From positions 1-45,901 of the forward strand of contig CABPCP010000022.1 of the NCBI GenBank assembly GCA_902406105.1: DNA of 45,901 nucleotides, in the 5' to 3' direction. Of the stretch, positions 24,557 to 33,828 are shown piece by piece. Positions within the stretch are counted from its first letter, which is position 1; every line of letters starts with the position of its first letter. A program made the translations under genes and the position numbers. This stretch comes from an uncultured Mordavella sp. (lineage in GTDB: Bacteria > Bacillota > Clostridia > Lachnospirales > Lachnospiraceae). The notes under the pieces are model-generated. The model worked only from the letters and a program-made list of their open reading frames with translations, was not told where the DNA came from and searched no databases.

Positions 24557-25825
24557 TCAAAGCTGGATCGACAAAAACGCCGGGACGATCACAATGACTA
24601 AAACCACTGCCAGCATCAGAAACATCGGCGCCAGCAGTTTCGTTCCCGCTTCCTCTCCCAGACGTTTCGCTCTGGCTTTCCGCTCCTCAAACGCCTGGAT
24701 CGCTTCCATCCGCAGCATCTGCGTCAATCCTTTTGTCCCTTTCCTCAGATTCTGGGAGAGCAAAGCCCCCAGCCTCATATATTCCTGTACCTGACAGCGT
24801 CTCCCAAACCGTTCATAACTCTCCGATTCCATGATCCCGCTGTCCATCTCCCTGCAGGTTTGAGCCATCTCTTCATAAATGCAGCGTTCCCCTTTTGCCT
24901 CCCGCGCCGCTTCATAATCCTGGACAATTTTCTTCCAGGCTCTTTTTACCGTCATCCCCGCTCCCAGAAATAGCGTAAGTTTGCTGACTACCTCCGGATA
25001 ATCCCGGATCATCTGTTCCTTTCGCTCCCGGCGAAGCCTTTCCCGATCCTGCTTTTCTTTCGCGTACAATAGAAATCCTGTCAGGACTGCCAATACCATG
25101 ATCACCAGTCCCCGCGGGTCCAGCCTTGGATAGTAGCTGACCGTTTCCCCACCCACCTGCCGCGGAAGCGCCAGCCGCTCCTTTGTCTGAGTGTCCTGGT
25201 CCTGCTTTCGAATGGTTTCTTCCAAACTGGCCTTCTTTTCCTGCTCTTTGCTTAAGGCCCTGGGGTATACCATAGCCGTACACTCATAGAACGCCTGCTG
25301 TGTCTCATCTTCCTGATAAGTAAGGATGGCCTTAAGATTCACCATGGTTCCTTCCCGGTCTAGACCGCTCGGCTGGATCTCCCCATATACGTTCATCACA
25401 TCATACCGGTCCAGCTCCCAGGATACGTCTACTGGCTCGCCGGGGACTTCTGCCGCCAGGTCCATATTGGTCTCAATCCGGTCCAGACTCTGATTCTCTC
25501 CAAGGATCGTCTGGTCCAAGACCGCCGTGCACCTGCGGAACAATTCCTGGATCTCATCTTTGGTATAGGCTCTTTCTGATACTTCCACCGAGATATCCGT
25601 CCGGATTCCGCCTTCCATAGCGGCTGTCAGCTCTACCATATGGCTTCCCTGTCCATAACCATTTCTGGGAAGCCCTTCTTCAATCCTGGTTGCGGATCTT
25701 CGCGCATCCATTGCGAAAACGATAGCTCCCATCACCAGCAAAAAGGCGGATACTAAGAGCATCAGACGTCGATATCTACCAGCTTTGCACCAATCACGCA
25801 GGCTCCGGTATAGACCGCCAAACAT
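24557..25825 (-). CDS. TadC-like inner-membrane platform protein with extracytoplasmic insert
   Basis: 422 residues from the ATG at 25825 (AGGAG 10 bases upstream); an ATG at 25762 overlapping the tadB stop (TGATG) is an alternative. After a first span near residues 20-40 there is an extracytoplasmic domain of about 190 residues. A second span follows, then a T2SSF-type cytoplasmic domain (PEVVSKLTLFLGAGMTVKRAWKKIV ... ARAKRLGEEAGTKLLAPMFLML) and a final span. Ordinary TadC proteins lack the large N-terminal domain, so this looks like a lineage-specific fusion. Confidence 0.8.
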   Translation of the reverse strand: MFGGLYRSLRDWCKAGRYRRLMLLVSAFLLVMGAIVFAMDARRSATRIEEGLPRNGYGQGSHMVELTAAMEGGIRTDISVEVSERAYTKDEIQELFRRCTAVLDQTILGENQSLDRIETNMDLAAEVPGEPVDVSWELDRYDVMNVYGEIQPSGLDREGTMVNLKAILTYQEDETQQAFYECTAMVYPRALSKEQEKKASLEETIRKQDQDTQTKERLALPRQVGGETVSYYPRLDPRGLVIMVLAVLTGFLLYAKEKQDRERLRRERKEQMIRDYPEVVSKLTLFLGAGMTVKRAWKKIVQDYEAAREAKGERCIYEEMAQTCREMDSGIMESESYERFGRRCQVQEYMRLGALLSQNLRKGTKGLTQMLRMEAIQAFEERKARAKRLGEEAGTKLLAPMFLMLAVVLVIVIVPAFLSIQL

Positions 25826-26550
25826 CCTGTCATCACTCCTATTCCTGCTATATTTCCATATAAACACGCTGTAAACTCCGGGAAACTTAAGATGAGATAA
25901 AGGATGATCCCATAGGGGATCGCTGACATGACTTTAAATTCGTACTTTTTTGCCGCAAGGATCGTATCAATTTCCCGGTGGACCTCGATCTTATCTCCAA
26001 TCTGCCCCACCGTATTCTGGATGATCCCGATCATATCCCCGCCGCTTCTCTTTGCCGCAGAGAACACGGCGGCAAAATTACTTACGTCTTCTACTCCTAC
26101 ACGGCCGGCAAATTCCTCAAACACCTGTTCCAAAGGCATTTGCAGCCGCATCTGCCGGACCATCAGCTCCAGCTCTTTTGATATCGCGGCCTCCGGCGGA
26201 TACAGAAGCTTCATTTCTTTTTGCGTCTCCCGAAGAGCATTTTCCACTGAGTAGCCGCTATTCAGAGCGGAAGCCATGTCCTGGATCATCTCTTTAAATT
26301 GAAGGAGAAATTCACTCCGTTTCTTTCTCACATAGTCTTCTTCCCTGCTCCGGTATTTCCAGATCAGAAGGGGCCACAGGAAGACCGCCGCGGCAAACGA
26401 CCGGTAATACAGCCAGGCCGTCAACAGGACAAATCCTCCTGCCCAAGCCAGCGCCAGGAGCCGTTCACGCCTCCTTACAGCCTGCTGCCAGTAGTTTCTC
26501 TGTGTGCGCCAGTGTATGATCCTTTCTCCAAATTCCCTGTATCTTCCCAT
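25762..26550 (-). CDS. tadB: TadB-like inner-membrane platform protein
   Basis: 262 residues from the ATG at 26550, supported by GGGGAG 4 bases upstream. Two spans near 40-75, then the T2SSF domain (LLQFKEMIQDMASALNSGYSVENALRET, SGGDMIGIIQNTVGQIGDKIEVHREIDTILAAKKYE) and C-terminal spans. It pairs with the TadC-like protein to form the platform driven by the TadA ATPase. It overlaps tadA by 86 bp. Confidence 0.87.
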   Translation of the reverse strand: MGRYREFGERIIHWRTQRNYWQQAVRRRERLLALAWAGGFVLLTAWLYYRSFAAAVFLWPLLIWKYRSREEDYVRKKRSEFLLQFKEMIQDMASALNSGYSVENALRETQKEMKLLYPPEAAISKELELMVRQMRLQMPLEQVFEEFAGRVGVEDVSNFAAVFSAAKRSGGDMIGIIQNTVGQIGDKIEVHREIDTILAAKKYEFKVMSAIPYGIILYLILSFPEFTACLYGNIAGIGVMTGCLAVYTGACVIGAKLVDIDV

Positions 26551-27676
26551 CCTTCTCCCCTGTTTCTTCATAACTGTATAACGCCGCCAATTCAATCTCT
26601 CCATCCCGGCAGGCGATCACTTCCGACACTTCCAGAACTTTCCGGCTCTTATCCCTAAGTCTTCCCAGATGTACGATAATATCGATTCCGGAGGCGATCT
26701 GCCTTCGGATGGCGGCCAGCGGAAGATCCATTCCCATAAGAACCATTGTTTCCAGCCTGCTCAGCATGTCCGCCGGGCTATTGGCGTGTCCGGTGCTCAG
26801 ACTCCCATCGTGGCCTGTATTAAATGCCTGCAGCATATCAATGGCCTCCGACCCCCGGACTTCTCCTACGATGATCCGGTCCGGCCGCATCCGCAGGGCA
26901 GATCGGATCAGGTCACGGATGGACACCTCTCCGCTTCCTTCTAAGTTCGCGTTCCTGGCTTCTAAGCTTACCAGATTAGGAACATCCAAAATCCTAAGTT
27001 CAGCGTTATCTTCGATGGTGATGATTCTTTCATCTTTGGGAATATACTGTGATAATGCATTTAAGAATGTGGTCTTGCCGGAACCGGTCCCGCCGCTGAT
27101 GAAAATATTATATCCTGCCCGTACGAGAAGGGACAGGAAGTCCGCTATCTCTTGGCTGACAGACTGCCAGCCGATCAGCTGTTTCATGGTAATTGATTCT
27201 TTGGGAAATTTCCGGATCGTTACGATCGGGCCATTCAGCGCGACCGGCGCAAGAACCACATTGACTCTGGACCCGTCCGGAAGTCTGGCGTCCACGATGG
27301 GAGATGCTTCATTGACCAGCCGGTTAGAACCTGCCGCGATCTGCTGGATCACATCCTCCAGCTTCTCCCTGGACAGAAACCGCTTGTCCGACTGAAACAG
27401 CCTTCCCTTCTTTTCCAGGAAGATACTCTGGGTCCCATTGATCATGATCTCCGTAATCTCTTCATCTTCCAGGAATTCCTGCAGAAGATCCAGTTTGCGG
27501 AACGCGTTGAAGAGCTCCCGCCCCAGAGCGCTTTTCTGTGCTAGGGGCAGATACTCCCGCTTTCCCGCTTCCTGTAAGACCCGGTAAATGATCTCTGTCA
27601 GTTCATCATCCTGAACCTCCCTGGACAGATCCAGTTCCTCTAATATCCTGGCGTGCAGATATTCTCCCCTGTTCAT
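26465..27676 (-). CDS. tadA: Tad pilus assembly ATPase
   Basis: 403 residues of the CpaF/TadA secretion-ATPase family. Walker A is GGTGSGKTT, the Asp box TIEDNAELRI, Walker B DRIIVGEVRGSEAIDMLQA and the His box SLSTGHANSPADML. The N-terminal domain (EEITEIMINGTQSIFLEKKGRL) is typical of CpaF. It powers Flp pilus assembly at the cytoplasmic face. It overlaps tadZ by 4 bp (ATGA). Confidence 0.95.
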   Translation of the reverse strand: MNRGEYLHARILEELDLSREVQDDELTEIIYRVLQEAGKREYLPLAQKSALGRELFNAFRKLDLLQEFLEDEEITEIMINGTQSIFLEKKGRLFQSDKRFLSREKLEDVIQQIAAGSNRLVNEASPIVDARLPDGSRVNVVLAPVALNGPIVTIRKFPKESITMKQLIGWQSVSQEIADFLSLLVRAGYNIFISGGTGSGKTTFLNALSQYIPKDERIITIEDNAELRILDVPNLVSLEARNANLEGSGEVSIRDLIRSALRMRPDRIIVGEVRGSEAIDMLQAFNTGHDGSLSTGHANSPADMLSRLETMVLMGMDLPLAAIRRQIASGIDIIVHLGRLRDKSRKVLEVSEVIACRDGEIELAALYSYEETGEKDGKIQGIWRKDHTLAHTEKLLAAGCKEA

Positions 27677-28587
27677 GACCGCCCCTTCTTATAGACAATT
27701 TTCTCTAAAATATCTTCCCGGCCAAGCAGTTCCGCTTCTTCCTGAAACTGCCGGATCTTTGCCTGAGAATAAGGATCTTCCGCTTCGATCATATGGATCT
27801 GTTCACAAATTTCCAAAAGCGTGTATACCCCTGAAATCGCTTCGTCTATATCTAAGATCACCGTTTCATAAAGGCTTTCCTGTAAGATCCGTATTGTCAG
27901 GTCCCGCCACTCCTTCGCCGGAATGCTCTTTACATCCTCCGGCATCGACATAGGAAGAACGTAATCCAGGCCATTTTTATGTCTTACAGCCGTTGTGAGT
28001 ACCAGCCCCAGATTGCCCTTCTCCTGCCTGGCATAATAGATCACGTCTTCCATCGTATGAGCCCCTTCCTCAAAATGTCCGCCTGCTCCCGCATATACTT
28101 CCAGATTCAGATACAGCACATTCTCGGAAGCTGCCAGTTCTTCCCCAAGCCGGAGCGCATAACTGGTTTTCCCGACCCTGTGGACAGGCGAGAATATCCC
28201 GATAACCCGCCCTTTCTTCTTCCCGGAAGGCTGACGGAAGATTTTGGCGCCGCTCCCATCTGTTTCCCAGAGACTTAAGAGAGTTTCTAAAAGCTTTTCT
28301 CCCGGCTGATATTTATACAAAACCCTTTCCCCTTCCCTGAGAACCCGTCCGGGATTCTGCGTCAGCAGGCAAACTGTTCCTGCCCCGACCGCCTTGCGCT
28401 CCTCCTCTGGAAATTCCTCTGACAAAAGCAGACAGTCTGCTTCTTCCTCTGGAACTTCCTTTATTTTCTCAAGACTCGTATAAACCTGAACCTGCAGGGA
28501 GAGTTCCTTTTTTTGAGATAAAAACAATCCCAGCGCCTCCGCGTATCCACTCTCCGGGTCGCAAATGATCAATCGTTTGCTGTCCAC
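27673..28587 (-). CDS. TadZ/CpaE-like ParA/MinD-type localisation protein
   Basis: 304 residues from a GTG at 28587 with AGGAGGG 7 bases upstream. An N-terminal receiver-like domain (RLIICDPESGYAEALGLFLS) is followed by a ParA/MinD-type ATPase domain with a degenerate P-loop, SPVHRVGKTSYALRLGEEL. TadZ/CpaE proteins place the Tad machine in the cell. It is the first gene of the operon, as in many clostridial Tad loci. Confidence 0.82.
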   Translation of the reverse strand: MDSKRLIICDPESGYAEALGLFLSQKKELSLQVQVYTSLEKIKEVPEEEADCLLLSEEFPEEERKAVGAGTVCLLTQNPGRVLREGERVLYKYQPGEKLLETLLSLWETDGSGAKIFRQPSGKKKGRVIGIFSPVHRVGKTSYALRLGEELAASENVLYLNLEVYAGAGGHFEEGAHTMEDVIYYARQEKGNLGLVLTTAVRHKNGLDYVLPMSMPEDVKSIPAKEWRDLTIRILQESLYETVILDIDEAISGVYTLLEICEQIHMIEAEDPYSQAKIRQFQEEAELLGREDILEKIVYKKGRS

Positions 28588-28732
28588 ATAGTATCCCTCC
28601 TCTTTTGTCCGCAATACTTTTGAATACCTTTTGTGTGAATTCTTGTGCCGAACTGGCCTCGAATACAAATGAATTGAAACTGTCGCTATAGAAAACAATC
28701 AGACTCAAGTCCCCGACGGAACTTGTAGGGAG

Positions 28733-28762
28733 ATTATACTCCCGGAAGTTCTTCTTTGTCTA
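28733..28762 (-). promoter_or_regulatory. Promoter of the Tad pilus operon
   Basis: TAGACA-N18-TATAAT, about 146 bases before the tadZ start. No second promoter is obvious within the operon. The leader between 28588 and 28732 has no clear structure. Confidence 0.6.
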
Positions 28763-28834
28763 TCCCTTTTTTCCAAATTCGCCATCTTTGTAAAACCTCT
28801 ACAAAATTTCATCTTGAATTTCTGTAGAAATTTC

Positions 28835-28863
28835 TATACAAATTTTTTCTCAGAGGATATAAT
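28835..28863 (+). promoter_or_regulatory. Promoter of the Sfp-type transferase gene
   Basis: TATACA-N17-TATAAT, about 45 bases before the ATG. The palindrome TAGAAATTTCTA lies just upstream of it, in the divergent gap with the Tad operon, and could be an operator. Confidence 0.6.
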
Positions 28864-28907
28864 AAATCCGAAACATTTGCATCTCTTTTCAGAAAGGAGT
28901 TTTCTGA

Positions 28908-29624
28908 ATGAATATTACTTTTTTTTCTTCTTTTGACCAGGTTCCGTTTCCCGCATGTCCAGATCCTGGAAAGATTCATGTCTGGCTGCTGCCCATTTAC
29001 AATAATGGATTGACCGGAGCGGATTTTAAATATTTGTCCCTTGAAGAGCAGAAAAAGTCCGCCCGCTTCTCCAAGCCCGGCGACCGCCAGCGCTACCTTG
29101 CGTCCCACGCCGCTCTGCGCAAGATCCTGGCTTCGTATCTGGCCTGTCCGGCCCAGGATCTGGTCTTCGCATCAAATGAATATGGAAAGCCTTTCCTTTC
29201 CTATCCCCATGGCCGCCAGCACAGGCCGGTCCATTTCAGCCTGTCCCACTCAGGGGAATACACTGCGCTTGCGTTCTCCTTTTCCTCTCCAGTGGGCATC
29301 GATATTGAGAAAAGCCGTGCTTCTGTCAAGCCTCTTGAAATCTCGAAACGTTTTTACCATCCAAAAGAAGCCAGACAGATCGCTTCCCTGCCTTCCCAGG
29401 AACAGGGCTTCCTCTTCTTCCAGTTGTGGACCCTGCGGGAAGCATTTCTAAAGGGCCTGGGCACCGGGTTCCATACGGCGCCGGATTCCTTCTGCATCTG
29501 TTCGGATCCCGGTTTTGATGCCTTCCATATCGAAGAGGGGCCCGTCAGCTTTTCTGACTGGAAGCTGGTTTCCCTTTCCGCTCCGGAAGGGTACTTTTGC
29601 AGCCTTGCTTTTCTGGAGTCATAA
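28908..29624 (+). CDS. 4'-phosphopantetheinyl transferase (Sfp type)
   Basis: 238 residues, the two-domain Sfp/Gsp length rather than the 120-residue AcpS form. Magnesium/CoA motifs are VGIDIEKSR and LWTLREAFLKGLG (the W-x-x-[KR]-E-A-x-x-K signature). An N-terminal half with FSLSHSGEYTALAF binds the CoA. It transfers phosphopantetheine to carrier-protein serines. No synthase gene is nearby, so its carrier protein is encoded elsewhere. AAAGGAG precedes the ATG. Confidence 0.92.
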   Translation: MNITFFSSFDQVPFPACPDPGKIHVWLLPIYNNGLTGADFKYLSLEEQKKSARFSKPGDRQRYLASHAALRKILASYLACPAQDLVFASNEYGKPFLSYPHGRQHRPVHFSLSHSGEYTALAFSFSSPVGIDIEKSRASVKPLEISKRFYHPKEARQIASLPSQEQGFLFFQLWTLREAFLKGLGTGFHTAPDSFCICSDPGFDAFHIEEGPVSFSDWKLVSLSAPEGYFCSLAFLES

Positions 29625-29828
29625 TCCCTGGTAAAAAGTGATCCCGTAAAGAAGCGCCACGCCCGGCACTCCAAATACACCGGAAGCGCAGAAGGTCAGC
29701 GGGTTCAGGCCGACATGTAAGGAAACTCCCTTTGTTTCCAAAAATTGATTGATAAAAAAGATCAAAGCCATTCCCAAAACCGCCCGAACCAGGAAATTAA
29801 CCACAACATGGGACCGGTGATCAGACAT
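29619..29828 (-). CDS. bofA: BofA-family inhibitor of pro-sigma-K processing
   Basis: 69 residues, two membrane segments. The C-terminal hallmark GLNPLTFCASGVFGVPGVALLY matches BofA, which holds the SpoIVFB protease inactive in the outer forespore membrane until late sporulation. The gene overlaps the sfp stop by 6 bp on the opposite strand. It is next to yaaL, as in Bacillus (recR-yaaL-bofA), here divergent. Confidence 0.9.
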   Translation of the reverse strand: MSDHRSHVVVNFLVRAVLGMALIFFINQFLETKGVSLHVGLNPLTFCASGVFGVPGVALLYGITFYQGL

Positions 29829-29951
29829 TTATGCGTTCCTTCCTTCTTTCTTATTATCCATATATATCTCCTATCTTGGTATTTTATTCTAAAAATTGCC
29901 TATACTAGGTAAAAAAAGGACGGCAAAGATTTGGCGTCATGGAGGTGGCTC

Positions 29952-30185
29952 ATGAAACTATTCCGCAGGGAAAATAACGCAGATGCAGACGTGTACAAAA
30001 GACTCCTTGGCAGAAGCGATGATTCTCTTGTCCAGGAGATTGCCCAGGTACAGCAGGAGATCGAGGACGCCTATAATAATTTTCAAAACGCGTCTGACCC
30101 TGACCTGATCGACTGTTATATCTTTCGGGGAAACGCGGCTTGGAAAAGATATCAGTTTCTCTTAAGACAGGCAAAGATGGGATAA
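29952..30185 (+). CDS. yaaL: Small DUF2508/YaaL-like protein
   Basis: 77 residues from the ATG at 29952 (GGAGGTG upstream). Helical and charged, with VQEIAQVQQEIEDAYNNFQNASDPDLIDCYIF characteristic of the DUF2508 family. Function unknown; the conserved position beside bofA suggests a link to sporulation or to recR. A strong terminator follows. Confidence 0.85.
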   Translation: MKLFRRENNADADVYKRLLGRSDDSLVQEIAQVQQEIEDAYNNFQNASDPDLIDCYIFRGNAAWKRYQFLLRQAKMG

Positions 30186-30224
30186 AAAACAGGCTGGCTC
30201 AATGATAAAGCCGGCCTGTTTTTT
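30184..30224. terminator. Bidirectional terminator between yaaL and the Gate-domain gene
   Basis: ACAGGCTGGCT pairs with AGCCGGCCTGT, with A and T runs on the two sides. It serves both convergent genes. Confidence 0.9.
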
Positions 30225-30241
30225 ATGTCTGCACCTCTTTT

Positions 30242-31414
30242 TTATAAGATCAATGTAAAGAATTGAAACAGGAAGTTTGCGGCAATTCCCGCGCAGGCGC
30301 CTCCGATCGTATGGCTGATGATCGCCTTGCCTGTCAGATGAGGTACTTTTAAGGCAGTCATCATTCCCACGTGGGTGCTCAGGTAACCGCTCCAGCACAT
30401 GCACATAGCGGTAAATACCGCAATATCATTTGCGTGGGCAAGTCCTTCGCTTACCATATCCGGAACCAGGCCAATGGCCGCTCCCGCCGCTCCAAGAGCC
30501 GTCACCGGTACCGCGATGGCTGATGAGGAAGAGAAACCAAACAATGGTTCCAGAATAAAGTTCAGCTTATCTCCAATCCAGGGCAGAAGCGCTACTCCTT
30601 CATAAGCCGCTCCCGTATAGACTCCCCCTTCCCCCGGTCCATTGGTGAGCATCATGACCAGGGTACAGATCACCAGCACGCCGGGAATAATTGCCATCCC
30701 CACATCTACTCCGCTTTTTCCTCCGTCCAGGCAGGCTTCCAGCAGACGCCCCCCAATACTTCCTTTGCGGATTTCTCTGCGGTTCAGCGCATCTTCCACA
30801 GACACTCCTTTTTCTGGCGGGATACACCATTCTTGTGTACCAAATTCTTTCTTTGTGAAAAACATCATGATCCTTACGCTGACAATACTTCCCACAACCG
30901 CTCCCAGGTTTCCCACCAGTACCGCGATCCCAAAGTTCTCTCCGCCAGAACTGATCCCCAGCATGAAGGTTGTAACGATCAGCCCCATTCCATAAGCTGT
31001 CCCCAAGTTCGTTAAGGCGGGAAGCTGATATTTGTGGAAGTATCTCCGGAAGTTCTTATCTTCCGCCAGGCTTAAGATGGCCGGATTGTCGGAGAGATAC
31101 GTCGTCATGATCCCAACGGTAGCCGCCCCGGGAAGGTTATAGAGGGGTTTCATCAGTGGTGAGAGCAGTTTGTTCAAGAGAGCGATCACGCCGAATTCCG
31201 ATAGGACTCCGGAAAGCGCTCCTGCCATGACCGCGATCGCCATAATATTGAAAACGGTCTCCAATAATAGCTTGTATGCCGTGTTCATCATTGTCTGAAG
31301 CATATTTGCCGCGCCCATTTTCCATCCCAGGCTCCCAAAAATGATCAGGAAAAAGAACAGAAAAATAAAGGCTTCTTTGCTGACTGCTTTTTTGTAGATA
31401 CGATTTTCTTCCAT
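30242..31414 (-). CDS. Gate-domain (nucleoside-recognition, YjiH-like) membrane protein
   Basis: 390 residues, about nine membrane segments. Motifs such as MAGALSGVLSEFGVIALLNKLLSPLMKPLYNLPGAATVGIMTTYLSDNPAI and the repeated GxGxPxS-type loops mark the Gate (nucleoside-recognition) domain family, close to YjiH and the CD0519/CD1768 clostridial group. Substrate unknown. It lies in the inner membrane and is transcribed alone from its own promoter. GAGGTG precedes the ATG. Confidence 0.82.
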   Translation of the reverse strand: MEENRIYKKAVSKEAFIFLFFFLIIFGSLGWKMGAANMLQTMMNTAYKLLLETVFNIMAIAVMAGALSGVLSEFGVIALLNKLLSPLMKPLYNLPGAATVGIMTTYLSDNPAILSLAEDKNFRRYFHKYQLPALTNLGTAYGMGLIVTTFMLGISSGGENFGIAVLVGNLGAVVGSIVSVRIMMFFTKKEFGTQEWCIPPEKGVSVEDALNRREIRKGSIGGRLLEACLDGGKSGVDVGMAIIPGVLVICTLVMMLTNGPGEGGVYTGAAYEGVALLPWIGDKLNFILEPLFGFSSSSAIAVPVTALGAAGAAIGLVPDMVSEGLAHANDIAVFTAMCMCWSGYLSTHVGMMTALKVPHLTGKAIISHTIGGACAGIAANFLFQFFTLIL

Positions 31415-31456
31415 ACGTCACCTCTTTTGTTTTCTTTTTTCGAATTATACTCTCCT

Positions 31457-31485
31457 ACTATACTTGCCATTTTCTTATTGTGCAA
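31457..31485 (-). promoter_or_regulatory. Promoter of the Gate-domain gene
   Basis: TTGCAC-N17-TATAGT, about 42 bases before the start codon. Confidence 0.65.
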
Positions 31486-31562
31486 TTATTTTTTCATATA
31501 ATCATGATGTATCTTTCTTTATCTCTAAATTTCCACTTATTTTTCTCTTAAAGAAATATTGC

Positions 31563-31600
31563 GCAAAAAAAAGAACTGCCGCCATTTGGCGCCAGCTCTT
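31563..31600 (-). terminator. Terminator after the dCMP deaminase gene
   Basis: Minus-strand stem AAGAGCTGGCGCC/GGCGGCAGTTCTT with one mismatch and a G-U pair, loop AAAT, then eight T residues. It ends the cwlD-to-deaminase transcript. Confidence 0.9.
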
Positions 31601-31613
31601 TTAGAATATACAT

Positions 31614-32102
31614 TTACAGCTTGATCGTAATCTCTCGGCTGCTTCTGTGATACTGGTGATACCGCACGCCCGCGGCATCAAACATCCGCATAGAAGCCTG
31701 GACCGACGGAGTATCTTCATACTTGTTGCTGTCGAAGATCACCTCCTTGATCCCGCTTTGAATGATCGCTTTCGCGCACTCATTGCAGGGAAACAGGGAA
31801 ACGTAGAGCTTCGCCCCTTCCAGACTCCCGCCCCGGTAATTCAGAATCGCGTTCAGCTCACTGTGGACCGTATAGACATATTTTGTCTTTAACGGATCTT
31901 CTCCTTCTCTTACCCATGGAAACTCATCATCAGAGCAGCCTGTCGGAAGTCCGTTGTATCCCATAGACAAGATCTTGTTATCCTGGCTTACGATACAGCA
32001 GCCTACCTGTGTATTTGGATCTTTTGAGCGCATCCCAGACAGCATTGCCACTCCCATAAAATATTCATCCCAGCTGATATAGTCATTTCTTTTGTTTCCC
32101 AT
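31614..32102 (-). CDS. Deoxycytidylate (dCMP) deaminase family protein
   Basis: 162 residues with the zinc-site motifs HSELNAIL and PCNECAKAI of the cytidine/dCMP deaminase family. Members (ComEB) deaminate dCMP to dUMP, the precursor of dTMP. GLPTGCSDDEFPW and the length fit dCMP deaminase more than cytosine deaminase. It lies 21 bp after upp and shares the pyrimidine theme. Confidence 0.9.
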   Translation of the reverse strand: MGNKRNDYISWDEYFMGVAMLSGMRSKDPNTQVGCCIVSQDNKILSMGYNGLPTGCSDDEFPWVREGEDPLKTKYVYTVHSELNAILNYRGGSLEGAKLYVSLFPCNECAKAIIQSGIKEVIFDSNKYEDTPSVQASMRMFDAAGVRYHQYHRSSREITIKL

Positions 32103-32123
32103 AAACGCCGCTCCCTTCGCATC

Positions 32124-32753
32124 CTATTTTGTGCCAAATATCCGATCTCCCGCATCTCCAAGGCCCGGCACGATATACTTGTGCTCATTCAGATGGTCAT
32201 CCAGCGCTCCGATATACAGGTCCACATCAGGATGTTCTTTCGTCATCCGCTCAACTCCTTCCGGCGCGGCGATGATACAGATAAACCGGATATGCTTGAC
32301 TCCCTTCTCCTTTAGCATCTGGATCGCGGCCACACTGGATCCTCCTGTGGCAAGCATTGGATCCACCACAAAGACTTCTCTTTCATCACAATCTGCCGGA
32401 AGTTTACAGAAGTATTCTACCGGTTCAAAGGTATCCGGATCGCGGTACAGACCGATATGCCCAACCTTTGCCGCCGGAATCATATTCAGGATCCCGTCTA
32501 CCATACCGATTCCCGCGCGCAGGATCGGAACAACCGCCAGTTTCTTTCCGCTGAGCTCCTTTCCTACCATCTCACAGATAGGCGTCTTGATCTTTACGTC
32601 CTGCAGCTTCAGATCTCTGGTAGCCTCGTAACACATCAGCGCGGCGATCTCACCAACAATCTCCCGGAACTCTTTGGAACCCACCTCTTCTCTGCGGATA
32701 TACGTAATCTTGTGCTGGATCAGCGGATGATCCATAATCTGTACCTTCGCCAT
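32124..32753 (-). CDS. upp: Uracil phosphoribosyltransferase
   Basis: 209 residues, exactly the usual length. PRPP-loop motif [16 protein letters not shown], and the uracil-site [12 protein letters not shown] at the C-terminus. It makes UMP from uracil and PRPP in pyrimidine salvage. Between Sua5 and dCMP deaminase in a probable operon; in Bacillus, upp is also near the ywlC (Sua5) gene. Confidence 0.96.
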   Translation of the reverse strand: MAKVQIMDHPLIQHKITYIRREEVGSKEFREIVGEIAALMCYEATRDLKLQDVKIKTPICEMVGKELSGKKLAVVPILRAGIGMVDGILNMIPAAKVGHIGLYRDPDTFEPVEYFCKLPADCDEREVFVVDPMLATGGSSVAAIQMLKEKGVKHIRFICIIAAPEGVERMTKEHPDVDLYIGALDDHLNEHKYIVPGLGDAGDRIFGTK

Positions 32754-32771
32754 CCCTCTTCCTCCTCATTT

Positions 32772-33821
32772 TTAAATATTTATCACATGATGTCCTGCCG
32801 CCTTTAGAAGGCGGTTCATGATCGCGTTCCCAATCCCGCCTCTGGCAAATGACTCACTGTATATATAATCTACCTGCTCATGGTCAAACTCCCGCAGGAT
32901 CGCATAGAGATGGCTTGCGATCGTCGCCTCATCCTCCCGTGTTCCGATAGATTTTACTTTCCCCTGGCGGTAGCGCCCTAACGTCTCTTCTGTTCCTATG
33001 ATCCCTACCTTGTATCCTTGGGAAATCCGTTCCGCGGCCATTCCATTGATGGCCTCGATCACCAATTCTACCGGACCTTCTACAATACTCAGATCCGCCT
33101 TTGGCGCGTAATGTCGGTACTTCATCCCCGGCGCCTTCGGAGCCTTCTTGCTGTCAGCGGAGATGCTTGCCGCATCCTCTGTCACCGGGCCGATCTGCTC
33201 TTCCAACATCTCTTTTGTCACTGCGCCGGGCCTTAGAAGCATCGGCGGCGATACCGTCATATCCAGGATGGTGGATTCCACGCCGATCTCTACCATTCCG
33301 CCATCAATGATCATATCGATCTTTCCGGTCAGGTCTTCTTCTACATGCTGCGCCATCGTAGGACTTGGCCTTCCGGAAGTATTGGCGCTTGGCGCCGCAA
33401 TAAAACCTCCGCCGGCCCGGATCACTTCGCGGGCGATATGGCTGCTTGGCATCCGCACAGCCACTGTATCCAGTCCTCCTGTTGTCCCATAGGGGACAAT
33501 ATCTGTCTTCTCAAAAATCATAGTGAGTGGGCCAGGCCAGTATTTTTCCGCGAGAACCTCGGCCTCGGCCGGAATCATCTCCGCAATCTCGGGCAGATCT
33601 TCTATCCTGGCAATATGAACGATCAGCGGATTGTCCGACGGCCTCCCTTTCGCCGCGTAAATTTTCTCCGCCGCCTTTTCATTCAGCGCATCCGCTCCCA
33701 GCCCATAGACAGTTTCCGTAGGAAACGCCACCAGGCCTCCTTGTTTTAAAATTTCTCCTGCTTTCTCGATTATTTCTTTATCTGTTTGTAAATCTTCGAT
33801 TTTTTTAATGATTGTCTCCAT
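32772..33821 (-). CDS. L-threonylcarbamoyladenylate synthase (Sua5/YwlC type)
   Basis: 349 residues from the ATG at 33821. The N-terminal YrdC domain has VAFPTETVYGLGADAL and KGRPSDNPLIVHI; the C-terminal Sua5 domain is present, as in long YwlC forms. It makes threonylcarbamoyl-AMP from threonine, bicarbonate and ATP for tRNA t6A37. No ribosome binding site is visible before this ATG, nor before the in-frame ATG at 33830. A TTGTCT-N17-TATAAT promoter ends 7 bases upstream, pointing to leaderless translation. Confidence 0.92.
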   Translation of the reverse strand: METIIKKIEDLQTDKEIIEKAGEILKQGGLVAFPTETVYGLGADALNEKAAEKIYAAKGRPSDNPLIVHIARIEDLPEIAEMIPAEAEVLAEKYWPGPLTMIFEKTDIVPYGTTGGLDTVAVRMPSSHIAREVIRAGGGFIAAPSANTSGRPSPTMAQHVEEDLTGKIDMIIDGGMVEIGVESTILDMTVSPPMLLRPGAVTKEMLEEQIGPVTEDAASISADSKKAPKAPGMKYRHYAPKADLSIVEGPVELVIEAINGMAAERISQGYKVGIIGTEETLGRYRQGKVKSIGTREDEATIASHLYAILREFDHEQVDYIYSESFARGGIGNAIMNRLLKAAGHHVINI

Positions 33822-33828
33822 GGCAATC

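Noticed and set aside
28588..28708. Leader peptide or longer TadZ N-terminus before the GTG at 28587
   Set aside because: Possible frames start with TTG or unsupported ATG codons; AGGAGGG fixes the GTG at 28587.
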